NCBI GenBank assembly: GCA_019694685.1
Contig: JAIBBM010000013.1
Location: 20,438 to 84,437, forward strand
Reading direction: 5' to 3'
Length of the DNA stretch: 64,000 bases
Source: Leptospirales bacterium
GTDB taxonomy: Bacteria; Spirochaetota; Leptospiria; Leptospirales; Leptonemataceae
The position numbers were made by a program, and so were the translations under genes. Under the pieces are notes generated by a model, which did no database searches, was not told the origin of the DNA, and was given only the letters and a program-made list of their open reading frames with translations. Of this stretch, positions 1 to 10,483 are shown one piece after another (position 1 is the stretch's first letter; each line of letters opens with the position of its first letter).

Positions 1-141
1 AGCATCACAACCTGCCGCTTTTGCTGCATCAATCAGTTGCTTCGCAATTTCCATGGAACCGTTGTGGTTGAGTCCCACCTCGGCGATGACGAATACAGGC
101 TGCCCGTCTCCGACGATTTTGTCGAATAGCTTAATCTGCAT
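1..141 (-). CDS. NeuB-type sialic acid / pseudaminic acid synthase, N-terminal fragment
   Basis: Only the first 47 codons are in the window; the gene continues off the left edge. The translation contains FVIAEVGLNHNG followed by an amphipathic helix (MEIAKQLIDAAKAAGCDA), which is the opening beta strand and helix of the NeuB TIM barrel. This family condenses phosphoenolpyruvate with an N-acylated hexosamine to make nonulosonic acids such as sialic, legionaminic or pseudaminic acid. The ATG at 141 is preceded by a GAGAGGA ribosome site. It lies 14 bases downstream of the ABC exporter gene, as the last visible member of the polysaccharide operon. Which nonulosonic acid is made cannot be told from this fragment. 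Confidence 0.8.
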   Translation of the reverse strand, partial: MQIKLFDKIVGDGQPVFVIAEVGLNHNGSMEIAKQLIDAAKAAGCDA

Positions 142-155
142 AGTTCCTCTCTTGA

Positions 156-1967
156 TCAATTGTGAGCGGCGAATAGTTCTTCGTATTTGCCGGCTCGACG
201 AATCTGTCCTGCGCCAAGCTCAATGACCTGATCGCAATTCTTTACAGTACTGAGTCTATGGGCAATCATCAGAATCGTCAGATCTTTACCAAGACCTTCG
301 ATTGCTTCCATCACCGCTTGCTCAGTTTCATTATCAAGCGCGCTGGTCGCCTCGTCAAAGACGATAACGGATGCTTGCTTGTAGAGTGCTCTTGCAATGC
401 CGATCCTCTGGCGTTGTCCACCTGAGAGCCTGATGCCGCGTTCTCCGACAAAAGTCTGGTATCCGGCCTGCAGTGTTTCAATGTGAGAGCTGATCTGGGC
501 CTGCGACGCTGCGCGCTTCACGCGATCCATGTCGATCTGATCTGCCGGCACGCCAAAAGCGATATTCTCCGCGATCGACGTATCAGAAAGATAAATCATC
601 TGAGGCACATGGGCCACGTTCGCCTGCCACGCACGCATCGTAGTGCTATCAATGGTTACGCCATCGACAAGAAGTCGACCTTCCGTGGGGACAAGGAGTG
701 CCAGAAGAATATCCAGCAGTGTACTTTTTCCGCTTCCAGTGATGCCAACAATTCCCACTCGAGATCCATGAGGGATTTCCATCGTAACGTCGCGAAGAAC
801 CCACGGACCTTCTTCGGAATAGCGAAAACCAATATGATCTAACGTTATGCGATCCTTAAAGGCCATTGGTATCGGTGGTGGCTCAGTAGCATAGGCCGGG
901 AGAGGCTGATCGAGGAAGCCAAGCACTTCCCGCATAGTAGACTGGCTAATTTTCACGTTGGTCCAGGAGACGAAAGTTGCCTGCATCACAGGCAGAATCC
1001 TCTGGGCCCCGAGAGCCATCGCACCAAGGAGTGGAATATGTTGATTGAGACCTCCTGGAGAGCGCGTGAGCGCGTAGGCGAAGCCAGCAAGAAGAACCAT
1101 GGCGACAGCTTCAATGGCAAACCTGGGCGTCCCCGCAAGAAAAGTGGCATTTGCGTTTGCACGATTCAAACGCCTATCTGACGTGCGAAAAATGCCACTG
1201 TAGAAATCCTGGCTGCCGTCGAGAAGGATGTCGCGGATACCGCCAAGACCCTCGCTCATAGTTTGAGTGGCTCGAGTGAGTTCGCGAGCCAGAATACGTC
1301 CATTCGTATCCAGACTATTCTTTGAAAAAATAGCAATCACGAAATATATCGTTGAGAACCCTGCGACAGCGGAGAGTGAAACGACAGGGTCTATGGTTAC
1401 AAGAAAAGAAACGATGGAAACAATGACGCAGAGGGATCCAAAAATTGTGAGAAGCGGCGAAATTGTCTGATTCACGAGACCTTTCGCCTTCGATGTCGCA
1501 GTCGCTACTTCACTGGAATTGCGACCCACGTGCACAAAATACGGTTGGAACAAAGTGCGGCGATACACATCGTACGCAAGGTCCGCACCGATCGCATTGC
1601 AGAGCCGCGTATTCGCCCACAAAAACAATAGACGTGCGCCACCTGTCACCAGGGCGGCACATGCAAAGGCAATCGTCATAGGAAGAACCATTTGCTCCGG
1701 CGACTGAATCCCGGTCAGTTCCCATAGGAATTGGAGCCGAGGATGGTGAAACGTTCGCCCTGGATCTGTGAGGACTGCCAGGAAGGAGAGGATCGCTCCG
1801 ATGCTGATCACTTCGGCGGCGGATACAGCGACCATGAGCCCCATCAAGAGGAACACCTGAGTTCTGCGAACAGGCTTCAGATGCAGCCAGAGTCGCTTCA
1901 GATAAGAGGGAAGCTCGGAGATGTCGCGAATATAGGTCCGGATCGGGCCTATCTTAGCCTGAGACAT
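156..1967 (-). CDS. ABC transporter, fused permease and ATPase (polysaccharide/lipid exporter type)
   Basis: A 603-residue half-transporter of the MsbA/PglK class. Residues about 30-330 form the six-helix exporter membrane domain and the C-terminal third is the ATPase. Visible motifs are Walker [10 protein letters not shown] (residues 408-416), signature LSGGQRQR, Walker [13 protein letters not shown] and the switch histidine in MIAHRLST. Such proteins flip lipid-linked sugars or lipids across the inner membrane as homodimers. The position between GDP-fucose synthase and NeuB suggests export of a surface glycan intermediate; that is inference. An in-frame ATG at 1985 gives six more residues, but the ATG at 1967 has GAGG six bases upstream. 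It overlaps the end of the upstream fcl gene by 14 bases. Confidence 0.88.
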   Translation of the reverse strand: MSQAKIGPIRTYIRDISELPSYLKRLWLHLKPVRRTQVFLLMGLMVAVSAAEVISIGAILSFLAVLTDPGRTFHHPRLQFLWELTGIQSPEQMVLPMTIAFACAALVTGGARLLFLWANTRLCNAIGADLAYDVYRRTLFQPYFVHVGRNSSEVATATSKAKGLVNQTISPLLTIFGSLCVIVSIVSFLVTIDPVVSLSAVAGFSTIYFVIAIFSKNSLDTNGRILARELTRATQTMSEGLGGIRDILLDGSQDFYSGIFRTSDRRLNRANANATFLAGTPRFAIEAVAMVLLAGFAYALTRSPGGLNQHIPLLGAMALGAQRILPVMQATFVSWTNVKISQSTMREVLGFLDQPLPAYATEPPPIPMAFKDRITLDHIGFRYSEEGPWVLRDVTMEIPHGSRVGIVGITGSGKSTLLDILLALLVPTEGRLLVDGVTIDSTTMRAWQANVAHVPQMIYLSDTSIAENIAFGVPADQIDMDRVKRAASQAQISSHIETLQAGYQTFVGERGIRLSGGQRQRIGIARALYKQASVIVFDEATSALDNETEQAVMEAIEGLGKDLTILMIAHRLSTVKNCDQVIELGAGQIRRAGKYEELFAAHN

Positions 1968-2907
1968 GTGCTGCCTCAAAGTCATGATATGCGGTCGCGA
2001 GTCCTTCGCGCAATTCTACTGTATGGCGCCAGCCCATCTTGTGCAGCTTCGCAACATCTAACAATTTCCTGGGAGTCCCGTCCGGCTTTGTTACATCGAA
2101 TATGATGTCACCGCGAAAGCCAACGACCTCCCCCACAGTCTTTGCGAGATCCCGTATGGAAATTTCTGACCCGGATCCAATGTTCACAATTTCGCCGCCC
2201 GTTGAATCTCCGCGAACATCATATCGCTCCATCAAGAAGAGACATGCACGCGCGCAATCGTCTGAAAAAAGAAACTCGCGGAGAGGCGAGCCTGTCCCCC
2301 AGATGACTACCTCTTTGACATTGTTCTTCTTTGCCTCATGGAACCTGCGAATCAGCGCCGGGATGACATGCGAATTCTCCGGATGATAGTTATCTCCAGG
2401 TCCGTAAAGATTCGTAGGCATAGCAGAGATGAAGTTCGTCCCGTATTGACGGTTGTAGCTCTGACACATGACTATTCCCGCAATTTTCGCAATCGCATAG
2501 GGCTCATTTGTTGGCTCAAGCTTTCCATTCAGCAACTCAGATTCGCTCATGGGTTGATGAGCGAACTTTGGATAGATGCACGAAGAGCCAAGGAATAAGA
2601 GCTTTTTTACGCCGTGACGGTAACATGCATCTATGATGTTGTTCTGTATTTGAAGGTTTGAATAAATAAACTCTGCGGGATACGTATTATTCGCATGAAT
2701 CCCTCCGACCTTCGCCGCGGCCAGAATAGCATAGTCCGGCTTTTCTTTTGAAAAAAAAGCATCCACGTCAGGTTGGCGAGTCAGATCCAATTCGGAATGG
2801 GTACGACCCATCACGTTCGTGTAACCTTGCTCGGCGAGAACGCGAACAATCGCGGAGCCGACGAGTCCGCGATGACCTGCAATGTATATCTTTGCGTTTT
2901 TTTCCAT
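1954..2907 (-). CDS. fcl: GDP-L-fucose synthase
   Basis: A 317-residue short-chain dehydrogenase that epimerises and reduces GDP-4-keto-6-deoxymannose to GDP-L-fucose with NADPH. The N-terminal nucleotide-binding motif is [10 protein letters not shown]. The family motif GSSCIYP supplies the catalytic serine, and Tyr/Lys of the catalytic triad lie in [26 protein letters not shown] and [11 protein letters not shown] are typical of the fucose synthase subfamily and separate it from other epimerases. Length matches the family. The partner enzyme Gmd is encoded 5.6 kb away on the other strand (8525-9496), so both steps from GDP-mannose to GDP-fucose are in this window. It sits five bases after the aldolase gene in an operon-like run. 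Confidence 0.93.
   Translation of the reverse strand: MEKNAKIYIAGHRGLVGSAIVRVLAEQGYTNVMGRTHSELDLTRQPDVDAFFSKEKPDYAILAAAKVGGIHANNTYPAEFIYSNLQIQNNIIDACYRHGVKKLLFLGSSCIYPKFAHQPMSESELLNGKLEPTNEPYAIAKIAGIVMCQSYNRQYGTNFISAMPTNLYGPGDNYHPENSHVIPALIRRFHEAKKNNVKEVVIWGTGSPLREFLFSDDCARACLFLMERYDVRGDSTGGEIVNIGSGSEISIRDLAKTVGEVVGFRGDIIFDVTKPDGTPRKLLDVAKLHKMGWRHTVELREGLATAYHDFEAAHVSG
1974..1977 (-). promoter_or_regulatory. Ribosome binding site favouring the inner start of the ABC exporter
   Basis: GAGG on the minus strand, six bases before the ATG at 1967. The outer ATG at 1985 has no comparable purine run, so this site decides the start chosen. It lies inside the last codons of fcl, which implies translational coupling. 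Confidence 0.5.
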
Positions 2908-2912
2908 TCGTT

Positions 2913-3956
2913 TCAGCCTGCGGAATATTTTTTCGCGTATTCATCCAGTCCGACTTGCTTGATCTTCGAACCATTGCCCGCGCACCAGAATTTAGCGAAA
3001 CGATCTGCGCAAACATCTTCCATGTTCTTCATAGCGGGTTTAAGAAAGTATCTTGGGTCAAATTCCTCAGGTTTCTTGGCCGCAGCTTCGCGCACAGCAG
3101 CAATCCAACCCAGGCGAAGATCCGTATCGATATTGATCTTGCGCACTCCGACCTTGATCCCCTTCTGAATTTCTTCCACCGGGACACCGTAGGTTTCCGC
3201 GATCTTTCCACCTGTCTTGTTTATGATGGCGAGATAGTCTTGCGGCACACTGGAAGAACCATGCATAACGATGTGTGTATTTGGAAGTTTCTTATGAATT
3301 TCTTCTATGCGTTTGATCACAAGAACTTCGCCGGTTGGTTTCTGTTTGAACTTGTAAGCTCCGTGACTCGTGCCAATTGCAACCGCAAGTGCATCCACAT
3401 TCGTCTTTTGAACAAACGCAACTGCTTCATCAGGATCCGTCAGTAGTTGCTCGCGCGTAAGTTTCCCTTCCGCTCCGTGCCCATCTTCTTTGTCGCCCGT
3501 CATAGTTTCCAGAGAACCCAGACATCCAAGCTCGCCTTCTACGCTCACACCAATGGAATGCGCAACGCGAACCACGTCCGCGGTCACGCGCGCGTTGTAT
3601 TCGAAATCGGCGGGAGTTTTGCCGTCTTCTTTCAGGGAACCATCCATCATGACGGAAGTGAATCCGTTGCGGATGGCGGAGAAACAGGTGGCCGGACTGT
3701 TACCGTGATCCTGATGTAGCGAAATAGGAATATGAGGATAGGACTCGACAGCAGCGAGAATCAAATGTCGAATAAAATGCTCTCCGGCATAGGCCCGCGC
3801 GCCGCGCGAAACTTGAAGGATGACAGGACTGTCCGCCCGGTCCGCCGCTCGCATGATGGCGAGCACCTGCTCCAGATTATTTACATTGAACGCGGGAATC
3901 CCGTAATTGTTTTCTGCAGCGTGATCGAGCAGCAGCCTCATCGGTACAAGCGCCAT
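2913..3956 (-). CDS. fba: Class II fructose-1,6-bisphosphate aldolase (zinc-dependent, Calvin-cycle subtype)
   Basis: A 347-residue aldolase interconverting fructose-1,6-bisphosphate with dihydroxyacetone phosphate and glyceraldehyde-3-phosphate in the cytoplasm. The first 20 residues include [12 protein letters not shown], typical of the family. Metal and catalytic residues sit in [26 protein letters not shown] and VMHGSSSVP, and phosphate contacts in [10 protein letters not shown]. Length and motifs fit the CbbA-like subtype. The ATG follows AAGGAG with a six-base spacer. Its place between gmhB and fcl is unusual for a glycolytic gene. It could be the general aldolase or a locus-specific copy; the sequence shows no missing residue that would argue against activity. 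Confidence 0.93.
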   Translation of the reverse strand: MALVPMRLLLDHAAENNYGIPAFNVNNLEQVLAIMRAADRADSPVILQVSRGARAYAGEHFIRHLILAAVESYPHIPISLHQDHGNSPATCFSAIRNGFTSVMMDGSLKEDGKTPADFEYNARVTADVVRVAHSIGVSVEGELGCLGSLETMTGDKEDGHGAEGKLTREQLLTDPDEAVAFVQKTNVDALAVAIGTSHGAYKFKQKPTGEVLVIKRIEEIHKKLPNTHIVMHGSSSVPQDYLAIINKTGGKIAETYGVPVEEIQKGIKVGVRKINIDTDLRLGWIAAVREAAAKKPEEFDPRYFLKPAMKNMEDVCADRFAKFWCAGNGSKIKQVGLDEYAKKYSAG

Positions 3957-3957
3957 A

Positions 3958-4491
3958 CTAGTCTCCTTCAGTCCTGATTATGTAGTCCGCCGCATCCAGA
4001 AGATCCACGGCCCTGTAGACAAGATTTTTCGGGAAATAAACAGGCGCCTCTTTTCCGGCCTGCAAAAGAATCCCACGAACGCCAAATGGGCGAGCAGCTT
4101 CCAAATCGCGTGGTTTATCGCCGATTGCGAAACACTGAGAACCTGACGCGTTCCAATCCTGGAAGAATTGGCGAAACAGGCCAGGCTTTGGCTTTCGACA
4201 ATCGCATCCATCTTCATCGCGGTGCGGACAAACATAGAAGCGTTCGATTACTATTCCTTGAGCGAGCAACAATTCCGAGATTCGATCGTTGACCGCCTGC
4301 AGCTCTGGCCCACTGATTAAGCCTCTGGCTACCCCGGATTGATTGCTCATTACGAAAAACCGATAACCATGAGAACGCAACAGACTCAGCCCCTCCACTA
4401 CGCGCGGGAGTAACCGAACCTGAGTCGCATCTGCGAGATAGCCAGGGTCTTCGTTGATTGTATCGTCCCGATCAAGCAGAATGGCTCTCAT
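3958..4491 (-). CDS. gmhB: HAD-family sugar bisphosphate phosphatase (GmhB-type)
   Basis: A 177-residue HAD phosphatase resembling D-glycero-D-manno-heptose-1,7-bisphosphate 7-phosphatase. The nucleophile motif is LDRDDTIN near the N terminus, the Ser/Thr motif lies in [11 protein letters not shown], and [11 protein letters not shown] is the acidic metal-binding motif. The zinc-binding insert [17 protein letters not shown] is diagnostic of the GmhB/HisB-N subgroup. It would act in the ADP- or GDP-heptose pathway for LPS core or glycan heptose. No other heptose gene is visible here, so the exact substrate is inferred. The ATG at 4491 overlaps the upstream MarR-like gene as ATGA, implying coupled translation. 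The stop lies two bases from the aldolase start. Confidence 0.82.
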   Translation of the reverse strand: MRAILLDRDDTINEDPGYLADATQVRLLPRVVEGLSLLRSHGYRFFVMSNQSGVARGLISGPELQAVNDRISELLLAQGIVIERFYVCPHRDEDGCDCRKPKPGLFRQFFQDWNASGSQCFAIGDKPRDLEAARPFGVRGILLQAGKEAPVYFPKNLVYRAVDLLDAADYIIRTEGD

Positions 4492-5000
4492 GCAACGATG
4501 CTCTTGAGAATCAGTCCCGGAGGAATGGGGACAGGCATTTCCGGAAGACACACAAGACAAACTCCGGTCTTACCTTCCAAATCCGCAACCGTGTTCACCT
4601 GCTCAAAAACGCGTCCGGATTCGCGCAAAGTCTCAGCAGCCAGCTGCGCCAGCTCACCCGGACCCGCGATGTAAAGAGGCGAACCTTCCGGCAGAGCAGC
4701 TACGATCGAAAGAATGTTACTTCGCACACGATCGATGAATCGTATGGAGACGGTAATGTACTCATACGTTCTCTTTACCTTTTCCGCGAAACCACGCGGC
4801 GTGAGCATGTAACTTAGAGTCCGACCATTCAGAGTCACCACTTTGATCAGTCCCTTCTTTACAAGACGCTTGATGAGAATGTTTGTCATCCCGAGGGACA
4901 AACCTGCGGCCCGTGCCAGAATCCGCTGACTGCTGCTTCTTTCGGCGAGCGCTTCTATGAGCCGCGCTTCACCTTCGCTCAATCGTTCAATGTCATGCAT
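4488..5000 (-). CDS. MarR/EPS-type winged-helix regulator in polysaccharide locus
   Basis: A 170-residue protein whose first 85 residues form a winged helix: SQRILARAAGLSLGMTNILI is the recognition helix pair, and KKGLIKV with RTLSYMLTPRGFAEK is the wing. This matches MarR-like regulators associated with exopolysaccharide clusters. The C-terminal half (PLYIAGPGELAQLAAETLRE onward) resembles a small alpha/beta sensing domain, perhaps nucleotide-sugar or phosphate binding, which I cannot assign. It is translated just before and overlapping gmhB and 12 bases after the epimerase gene. A role as a local regulator of glycan genes is inference. There is no transmembrane segment. Confidence 0.65.
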   Translation of the reverse strand: MHDIERLSEGEARLIEALAERSSSQRILARAAGLSLGMTNILIKRLVKKGLIKVVTLNGRTLSYMLTPRGFAEKVKRTYEYITVSIRFIDRVRSNILSIVAALPEGSPLYIAGPGELAQLAAETLRESGRVFEQVNTVADLEGKTGVCLVCLPEMPVPIPPGLILKSIVA

Positions 5001-5012
5001 GATGGAGAGAAA

Positions 5013-6053
5013 CTAAACGTTGTAGTATTGCCTGAACCAGGCGACAAACTTGCTGACGCCAACGTCAATCGCCGTATCGGGTATGAAGTCGATTTCCTTC
5101 TGTAGTTCAGAAGTGTCTGCCCAGGTAGACGTCACATCGCCTGGTTGCGCAGGAAGCATCTCAAGCACTGCCTGTTTACCGAGAGCTCGCTCAATGGCGC
5201 GAACATAGTCGAGCAATTCTGTCGGCCTGGAATTCCCAATGTTATGAATGCGATATGGCGCCGAAGATGTAGAGGGATCCGGATGATTCGCGTCCCAGCC
5301 TTCATCTGGTTGAGGAATGTGGTGCGCCAGCTTCACCACTCCGGTCACGATATCATCTATGAAAGTAAAATCACGCTGCATGCGCCCGTTATTGTACACT
5401 TGAATTGGCTCGCCCTTCAGGATCGACTGTGTGAACTTGAAGAGAGCCATATCTGGCCTGCCCCAGGGCCCATACGCGGTGAAGAATCGAAGACCTGTGG
5501 AAGGGATGCCGAACAGGTGGCTGTACGAATGGACTATGAGCTCCGATGCTTTCTTACTGGCGGCATAGATACTCACTGGATGATCTGTGTTGTCATGAAC
5601 TGAGTAAGGCATTTTTTGATTCAGTCCGTAAACGGAGGAACTGGAAGCGAATAGAAAGTGGGGCGCGTCAGATCGGCAGGCTTCTAGAAGATGGGTCGTG
5701 CCCACGATGTTGGCATGCACATAGGCCAGGGGTTGCTCAAGACTAAATCGTACGCCTGCCTGCGCTGCCAGATGGCAGACGCAATCAAACGGCCCAAGAT
5801 CAAATACGGACTTCAAATCGGTCGAATTTGTTATGTCCCCCTGCAAGAAGCCATACGACCGCTGTCTGGCATGGACGATCGACCCTGGCACTGGATCCTC
5901 AATACCTGCGGCCCTCAAGCGACTGACTTTGAGAGCGGGATCGTAGTAAGGATTCAAGTTGTCTATTCCAACAACTTGATGGCCTTCGGAGAGCAGCCGC
6001 TCCACGAGGTGGAATCCGATAAACCCGGCTGAACCGGTGACTAGCATTTTCAT
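5013..6053 (-). CDS. NAD-dependent nucleotide-sugar epimerase, UDP-glucuronate 4-epimerase type
   Basis: A 346-residue extended short-chain dehydrogenase. The Rossmann motif is VTGSAGFIGFH, followed by VGIDNLNPYYDPALK, which is typical of UDP-glucuronate 4-epimerases (LspL/CapI type). Catalytic residues lie in FASSSSVYGLN and IYAASKKASE, and the substrate region includes RFFTAYGPWGRPDMALF and YNNGRMQRDFTFIDD. It would interconvert UDP-glucuronate and UDP-galacturonate for surface glycan. An in-frame ATG at 6074 adds seven residues, but the family starts at MKMLVTG and neither start has a clear ribosome site. The 116 bases upstream hold no gene. Confidence 0.85.
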   Translation of the reverse strand: MKMLVTGSAGFIGFHLVERLLSEGHQVVGIDNLNPYYDPALKVSRLRAAGIEDPVPGSIVHARQRSYGFLQGDITNSTDLKSVFDLGPFDCVCHLAAQAGVRFSLEQPLAYVHANIVGTTHLLEACRSDAPHFLFASSSSVYGLNQKMPYSVHDNTDHPVSIYAASKKASELIVHSYSHLFGIPSTGLRFFTAYGPWGRPDMALFKFTQSILKGEPIQVYNNGRMQRDFTFIDDIVTGVVKLAHHIPQPDEGWDANHPDPSTSSAPYRIHNIGNSRPTELLDYVRAIERALGKQAVLEMLPAQPGDVTSTWADTSELQKEIDFIPDTAIDVGVSKFVAWFRQYYNV

Positions 6054-6169
6054 CTTAAGAGGGGGCGCGTACATGGCTTCGCCAGGTGAGTCCCAGGGGG
6101 AAAAAAGGCACCTTCCAGGGTGAGCCGGAGAGGCTTTGCGTCAATCGATTTTGTTCAACGATTGAACGA

Positions 6170-7105
6170 TCAATCAGACGGCTTTTTTTGGCCGAAATGG
6201 TGAACCAGGTGAGAAATGGCCGACCGCCCCATGGCAAGGACCGCTTCCCGGGCGTTACCGCCTACGTGCGGGGTGCATACCAGTCCTTTCTGGGCAAGTA
6301 GCTCAAGGTCGGTTGGTGGCTCCGTCGAGTAAACGTCAAGCCCGGCCTGGATGCGACCGCTCCTGAGCGCCTCTTTCAAGGCGGCTTCGTCAAAAACGGA
6401 GCCACGGGATGTGTTGATCACAATGGCGCCTGGCGTGAGTCGAGCGATCTCTTTGGAGCCCAGCATCCCACGTGTAGCCTCGGTCAATGGAACATGAAAG
6501 CTTAAGATGTCAGCGGAAGAAAGAGCCTCTGAATAAGAGACTTGCCGTGCTCCGAATCTAAGGGCAACGCCCGAGCGATCTTCAATGTCCACAATCAGGC
6601 GCTGTCCACCAAACGCGGAAAGTAAAGAAAGCAAATCTTCGCCTACAAAACCGCATCCCACTATGCCCACGGTGAGTCCGGAGAGAAGTCTCCCGCCGTC
6701 CTTGTCCCAGATTCCAGAAGCAAGCTGCCTGCTCGTATGCACTGTGTTGCGACAGAGGCTGAGCATGAACCAGAGGGCAAGCTCGCTGACGCTGCGCCGA
6801 TTCACTCCGCCCGTCCAACCCAGCGGAATGCCCCGAGTGGCCAGGACCTCCAAATCAATGTTGTCGAGACCGACACCGTACTTCGCATACATACCAATGC
6901 CAGGTAGAGATTCAATGACCCTTCCTGTCACGGGTTCTGTGCCAATGATGGCAGCATCGCACCGGGCAAGAAAAGAAATAACATCTGCTTCCGACATCTT
7001 TCCAGAGTCGTTGAAGCAACTTTCCGGAAACACCGAAAGCAACTCTGCTCTTAGAGTCTGATTTTTCGAAAAAGAAACGGATGTAACGCCGATGCGCGGC
7101 AGCAT
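6170..7105 (-). CDS. D-isomer-specific 2-hydroxyacid dehydrogenase (phosphoglycerate dehydrogenase-like)
   Basis: A 311-residue NAD-dependent dehydrogenase without the regulatory ACT domain of full SerA. The NAD-binding motif GIVGCGFVGEDL lies near the middle. The catalytic arginine is in VINTSRGSVFDE, the acidic residue in AGLDVYSTEPP and the catalytic histidine in VCTPHVGGNA. Short members of this family are common in O-antigen loci, where they make hydroxyacid precursors or oxidise sugar acids. The exact substrate is unknown. It begins only 23 bases after the 3' end of tRNA-Val on the same strand, so the two may share a transcript. It is the first gene of the polysaccharide run. Confidence 0.78.
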   Translation of the reverse strand: MLPRIGVTSVSFSKNQTLRAELLSVFPESCFNDSGKMSEADVISFLARCDAAIIGTEPVTGRVIESLPGIGMYAKYGVGLDNIDLEVLATRGIPLGWTGGVNRRSVSELALWFMLSLCRNTVHTSRQLASGIWDKDGGRLLSGLTVGIVGCGFVGEDLLSLLSAFGGQRLIVDIEDRSGVALRFGARQVSYSEALSSADILSFHVPLTEATRGMLGSKEIARLTPGAIVINTSRGSVFDEAALKEALRSGRIQAGLDVYSTEPPTDLELLAQKGLVCTPHVGGNAREAVLAMGRSAISHLVHHFGQKKPSD

Positions 7106-7128
7106 TTAGATCGCCGGGGCTTTCAAAC

Positions 7129-7202
7129 TGCGAGCTACTGGAATCGAACCAGTGACCTCTTCCATGTCAAAGAAGCGCTCTAACCAGCTGAGCTAAGCCC
7201 GC
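7129..7202 (-). tRNA. tRNA-Val (anticodon GAC)
   Basis: The minus strand folds into a full cloverleaf of 74 bases. The acceptor stem is GCGGGCT/AGCTCGC with one G-U pair. The D arm contains AGCTCAGCTGGTTAGAGC. The anticodon stem CTTCT/GGAAG closes the loop TTGACAT with anticodon GAC, and the T arm carries GGTTCGATTCC. The discriminator is A. The 3' CCA is not encoded and must be added. It sits between dedA and the polysaccharide operon, on the same strand as both. Confidence 0.95.
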
Positions 7203-7237
7203 GTCCTCTTTCAGAGATTCTTTCGACGCAGAGGTCG

Positions 7238-7888
7238 TCAATGAATATTCGAAGACCGCCACTTCCAGAATACGAAGCCTGCGACCGCAACCACAGCAAC
7301 GATGATAAATACCGTATTGTACAACTTCAAATATACAAGTACGAGTTCCCAGTTGCGGCCGAGAGTGTAGCCTCCCGCCGTCAAAAGCCCGTTCCACAGC
7401 ACAACACCCAGGGCGAAGCAAAGCATGTAGAGGGGCAGAGAGACCCTCGAAATTCCCGCCACTATGCTCACAAAAAAACGGACTCCCGCAGAAAATCGCG
7501 ACACGATGACGAAGTAAAGACCATAGCGATTGAACCACAGACCCGTCTTCTCGATGCTTTCTTGCGAAACCGCTTCATGCAGACTGTTCTTCAACCAGGC
7601 CGGACGCGAAACGCTGCGTTCCATTCTCCGCGCAAGTTCGAGAGCCCTGTGTCCAAGCATATACATCACAAATGCGCCGGCCACACTGCCCGCGAATCCA
7701 GCAAAGAATACAATGGGCAAGGACATCACTCCGCGGGCGGCAAGAAAGCCCGAGAATGCTAGAATTGTGTCTCCGGGATACGGAGGAAAAACGTTCTCCA
7801 TGAACGCAGAAAAAAAGAAGAATGCAAACATGACCCAGGAAGGCATGCTTTCGATCCACTGAAGAGAATGAAGAACCTGCTCATCCAT
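7238..7888 (-). CDS. DedA-family (SNARE-associated) inner membrane protein
   Basis: A 216-residue membrane protein with four to five hydrophobic helices. The family signature lies in ENVFPPYPGDTILAFSGFLA near the N terminus, and the conserved basic motif is FVIVSRFSAGVRFFVSIVAG in the second half. DedA proteins are implicated in flipping undecaprenyl phosphate or phospholipids and in membrane homeostasis, so the neighbouring glycan operon is a sensible setting. An upstream TTG at 7894, abutting the stop of the previous gene, would add two residues; I prefer the ATG. The basic C terminus (FWKWRSSNIH) probably faces the cytoplasm. Confidence 0.85.
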   Translation of the reverse strand: MDEQVLHSLQWIESMPSWVMFAFFFFSAFMENVFPPYPGDTILAFSGFLAARGVMSLPIVFFAGFAGSVAGAFVMYMLGHRALELARRMERSVSRPAWLKNSLHEAVSQESIEKTGLWFNRYGLYFVIVSRFSAGVRFFVSIVAGISRVSLPLYMLCFALGVVLWNGLLTAGGYTLGRNWELVLVYLKLYNTVFIIVAVVAVAGFVFWKWRSSNIH

Positions 7889-7894
7889 GCACAA

Positions 7895-9495
<1,601 letters not shown>

Positions 9496-9496
<1 letters not shown>

Positions 9497-9900
9497 TGAG
9501 AATCACAAGCCGCGGCCGCTACGGCCTCAAAGCGATGATGGAATTGTCGTCGGGCGGGCTCTTGAAAACAAGAGAAATCTCGGAAAGGCAGAACATCCCG
9601 CAAAAATACCTCGAGCAAATCGTGCACCTCCTTCGAAAGAACGGGCTGGTATCGAGCATCCGCGGCGCAGAAGGCGGTTACAGACTCACTCGCTCTGCTT
9701 CTGAAATCACAATACTTGAAATACTCGAAGCTCTCGAAGGAGATCTATCCCTCATTGATCGCTCAGACAAGACATGGGATGAATCTACGGGTGGCTTCTG
9801 GAAAGAACTGGAGTCTCGCCTTCATGAAATGCTCAGCGTATCTCTGGCAGAATTCATGGCCTCTGGTTCTAAAAAAGGCGAACTAATGTACTACATCTAA
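9496..9900 (+). CDS. Rrf2-family transcriptional regulator lacking cluster cysteines
   Basis: A 134-residue winged-helix protein. It opens with the Rrf2 signature RITSRGRYGLKAMMELS. The recognition region ISERQNIPQKYLEQIVHLLR is followed by the wing VSSIRGAEGGYRLTRS, and the dimerisation helix by ILEILEALEGDLS. IscR- and NsrR-type members bind an iron-sulfur cluster through three cysteines in the second half; this protein contains no cysteine at all, so it must sense something else or nothing. It starts at GTG within the stop codon of gmd. A link to glycan or cysteine metabolism is not shown by the sequence. Confidence 0.85.
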
Positions 9901-9904
9901 CAAA

Positions 9905-9926
9905 AAAGGCCGCTTTCGCGGCCTTT
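9905..9926. terminator. Bidirectional intrinsic terminator between the Rrf2 gene and rplQ
   Basis: A 9-base-pair hairpin AAAGGCCGC / GCGGCCTTT with a TTTC loop lies between two convergent genes. On the minus strand it is followed by six T residues, so it should end the long ribosomal transcript after rplQ. On the plus strand the T-run is shorter but present, so it may also serve gmd-rrf2. Confidence 0.85.
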
Positions 9927-9932
9927 CTCCAA

Positions 9933-10472
9933 TCAGCTTGGAACGTCTGATTTCTTTTTACGGAAGCGATTGTACCACTTCTCTTTCTTGGCGTCTTTTT
10001 CGCTTGGAAGGCTCTTCTTGTCCTTACCTTTCTCCGGTGAGGATGAAGCTTTTCTTTCCTTTTCAGGTTTCTGCTTGCGAACCTTCTCTTTGCGTTCCAC
10101 CAGTTCGATGATGCTCATCTTCGCGCTATCTTTGTCGCGTTCTGGAAGATGAATGATGCGCAGGTACCCACCGTTGCGTTCCTTGAAACGAGGCGCGATA
10201 TCCTGAAGAAGTTTAACAGCCACGTCGCGATCGCGAACGTGCTTCAGAATTTCTCTCTTGCTGTGAACCACTTGCGCTTCGTTCATTTCGCCGGACACAG
10301 TGTGCTTCGCGCGAGTGATCAGCTTTTCCGCGTACGGACGAAGGACTTTTACCTTCGCACGCGTAGAAATGATTCTCTCATGGTCAAACAAGCTCGTTGC
10401 CATGTTGCGCATCATCGCTTTTCTGTGCGAAGATACGCGATTCAGTTGTTTTGTTTTGTTTCTCTTTCTCAT
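9933..10472 (-). CDS. rplQ: 50S ribosomal protein L17 with a basic C-terminal extension
   Basis: The N-terminal 115 residues are a normal L17: RKRNKTKQLNRVSSHRKAM, then NMATSLFDHERIISTRAKVK and the C-terminal strand GYLRIIHLPERDKDSAKMS. About 55 further residues rich in Lys, Glu and Ser (VRKQKPEKERKASSSPEKGK and on to KWYNRFRKKK) extend it to 179, beyond the usual 115-130. L17 lies at the exit-tunnel side of the large subunit. It is the last gene of the alpha cluster, 11 bases after rpoA and just before the terminator. Confidence 0.97.
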   Translation of the reverse strand: MRKRNKTKQLNRVSSHRKAMMRNMATSLFDHERIISTRAKVKVLRPYAEKLITRAKHTVSGEMNEAQVVHSKREILKHVRDRDVAVKLLQDIAPRFKERNGGYLRIIHLPERDKDSAKMSIIELVERKEKVRKQKPEKERKASSSPEKGKDKKSLPSEKDAKKEKWYNRFRKKKSDVPS

Positions 10473-10483
10473 GATGTCAGGCC

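Noticed and set aside
6054..6169. Possible small gene or regulatory RNA upstream of the epimerase
   Set aside because: Only a weak imperfect palindrome is visible in these 116 bases and no convincing coding frame or promoter.
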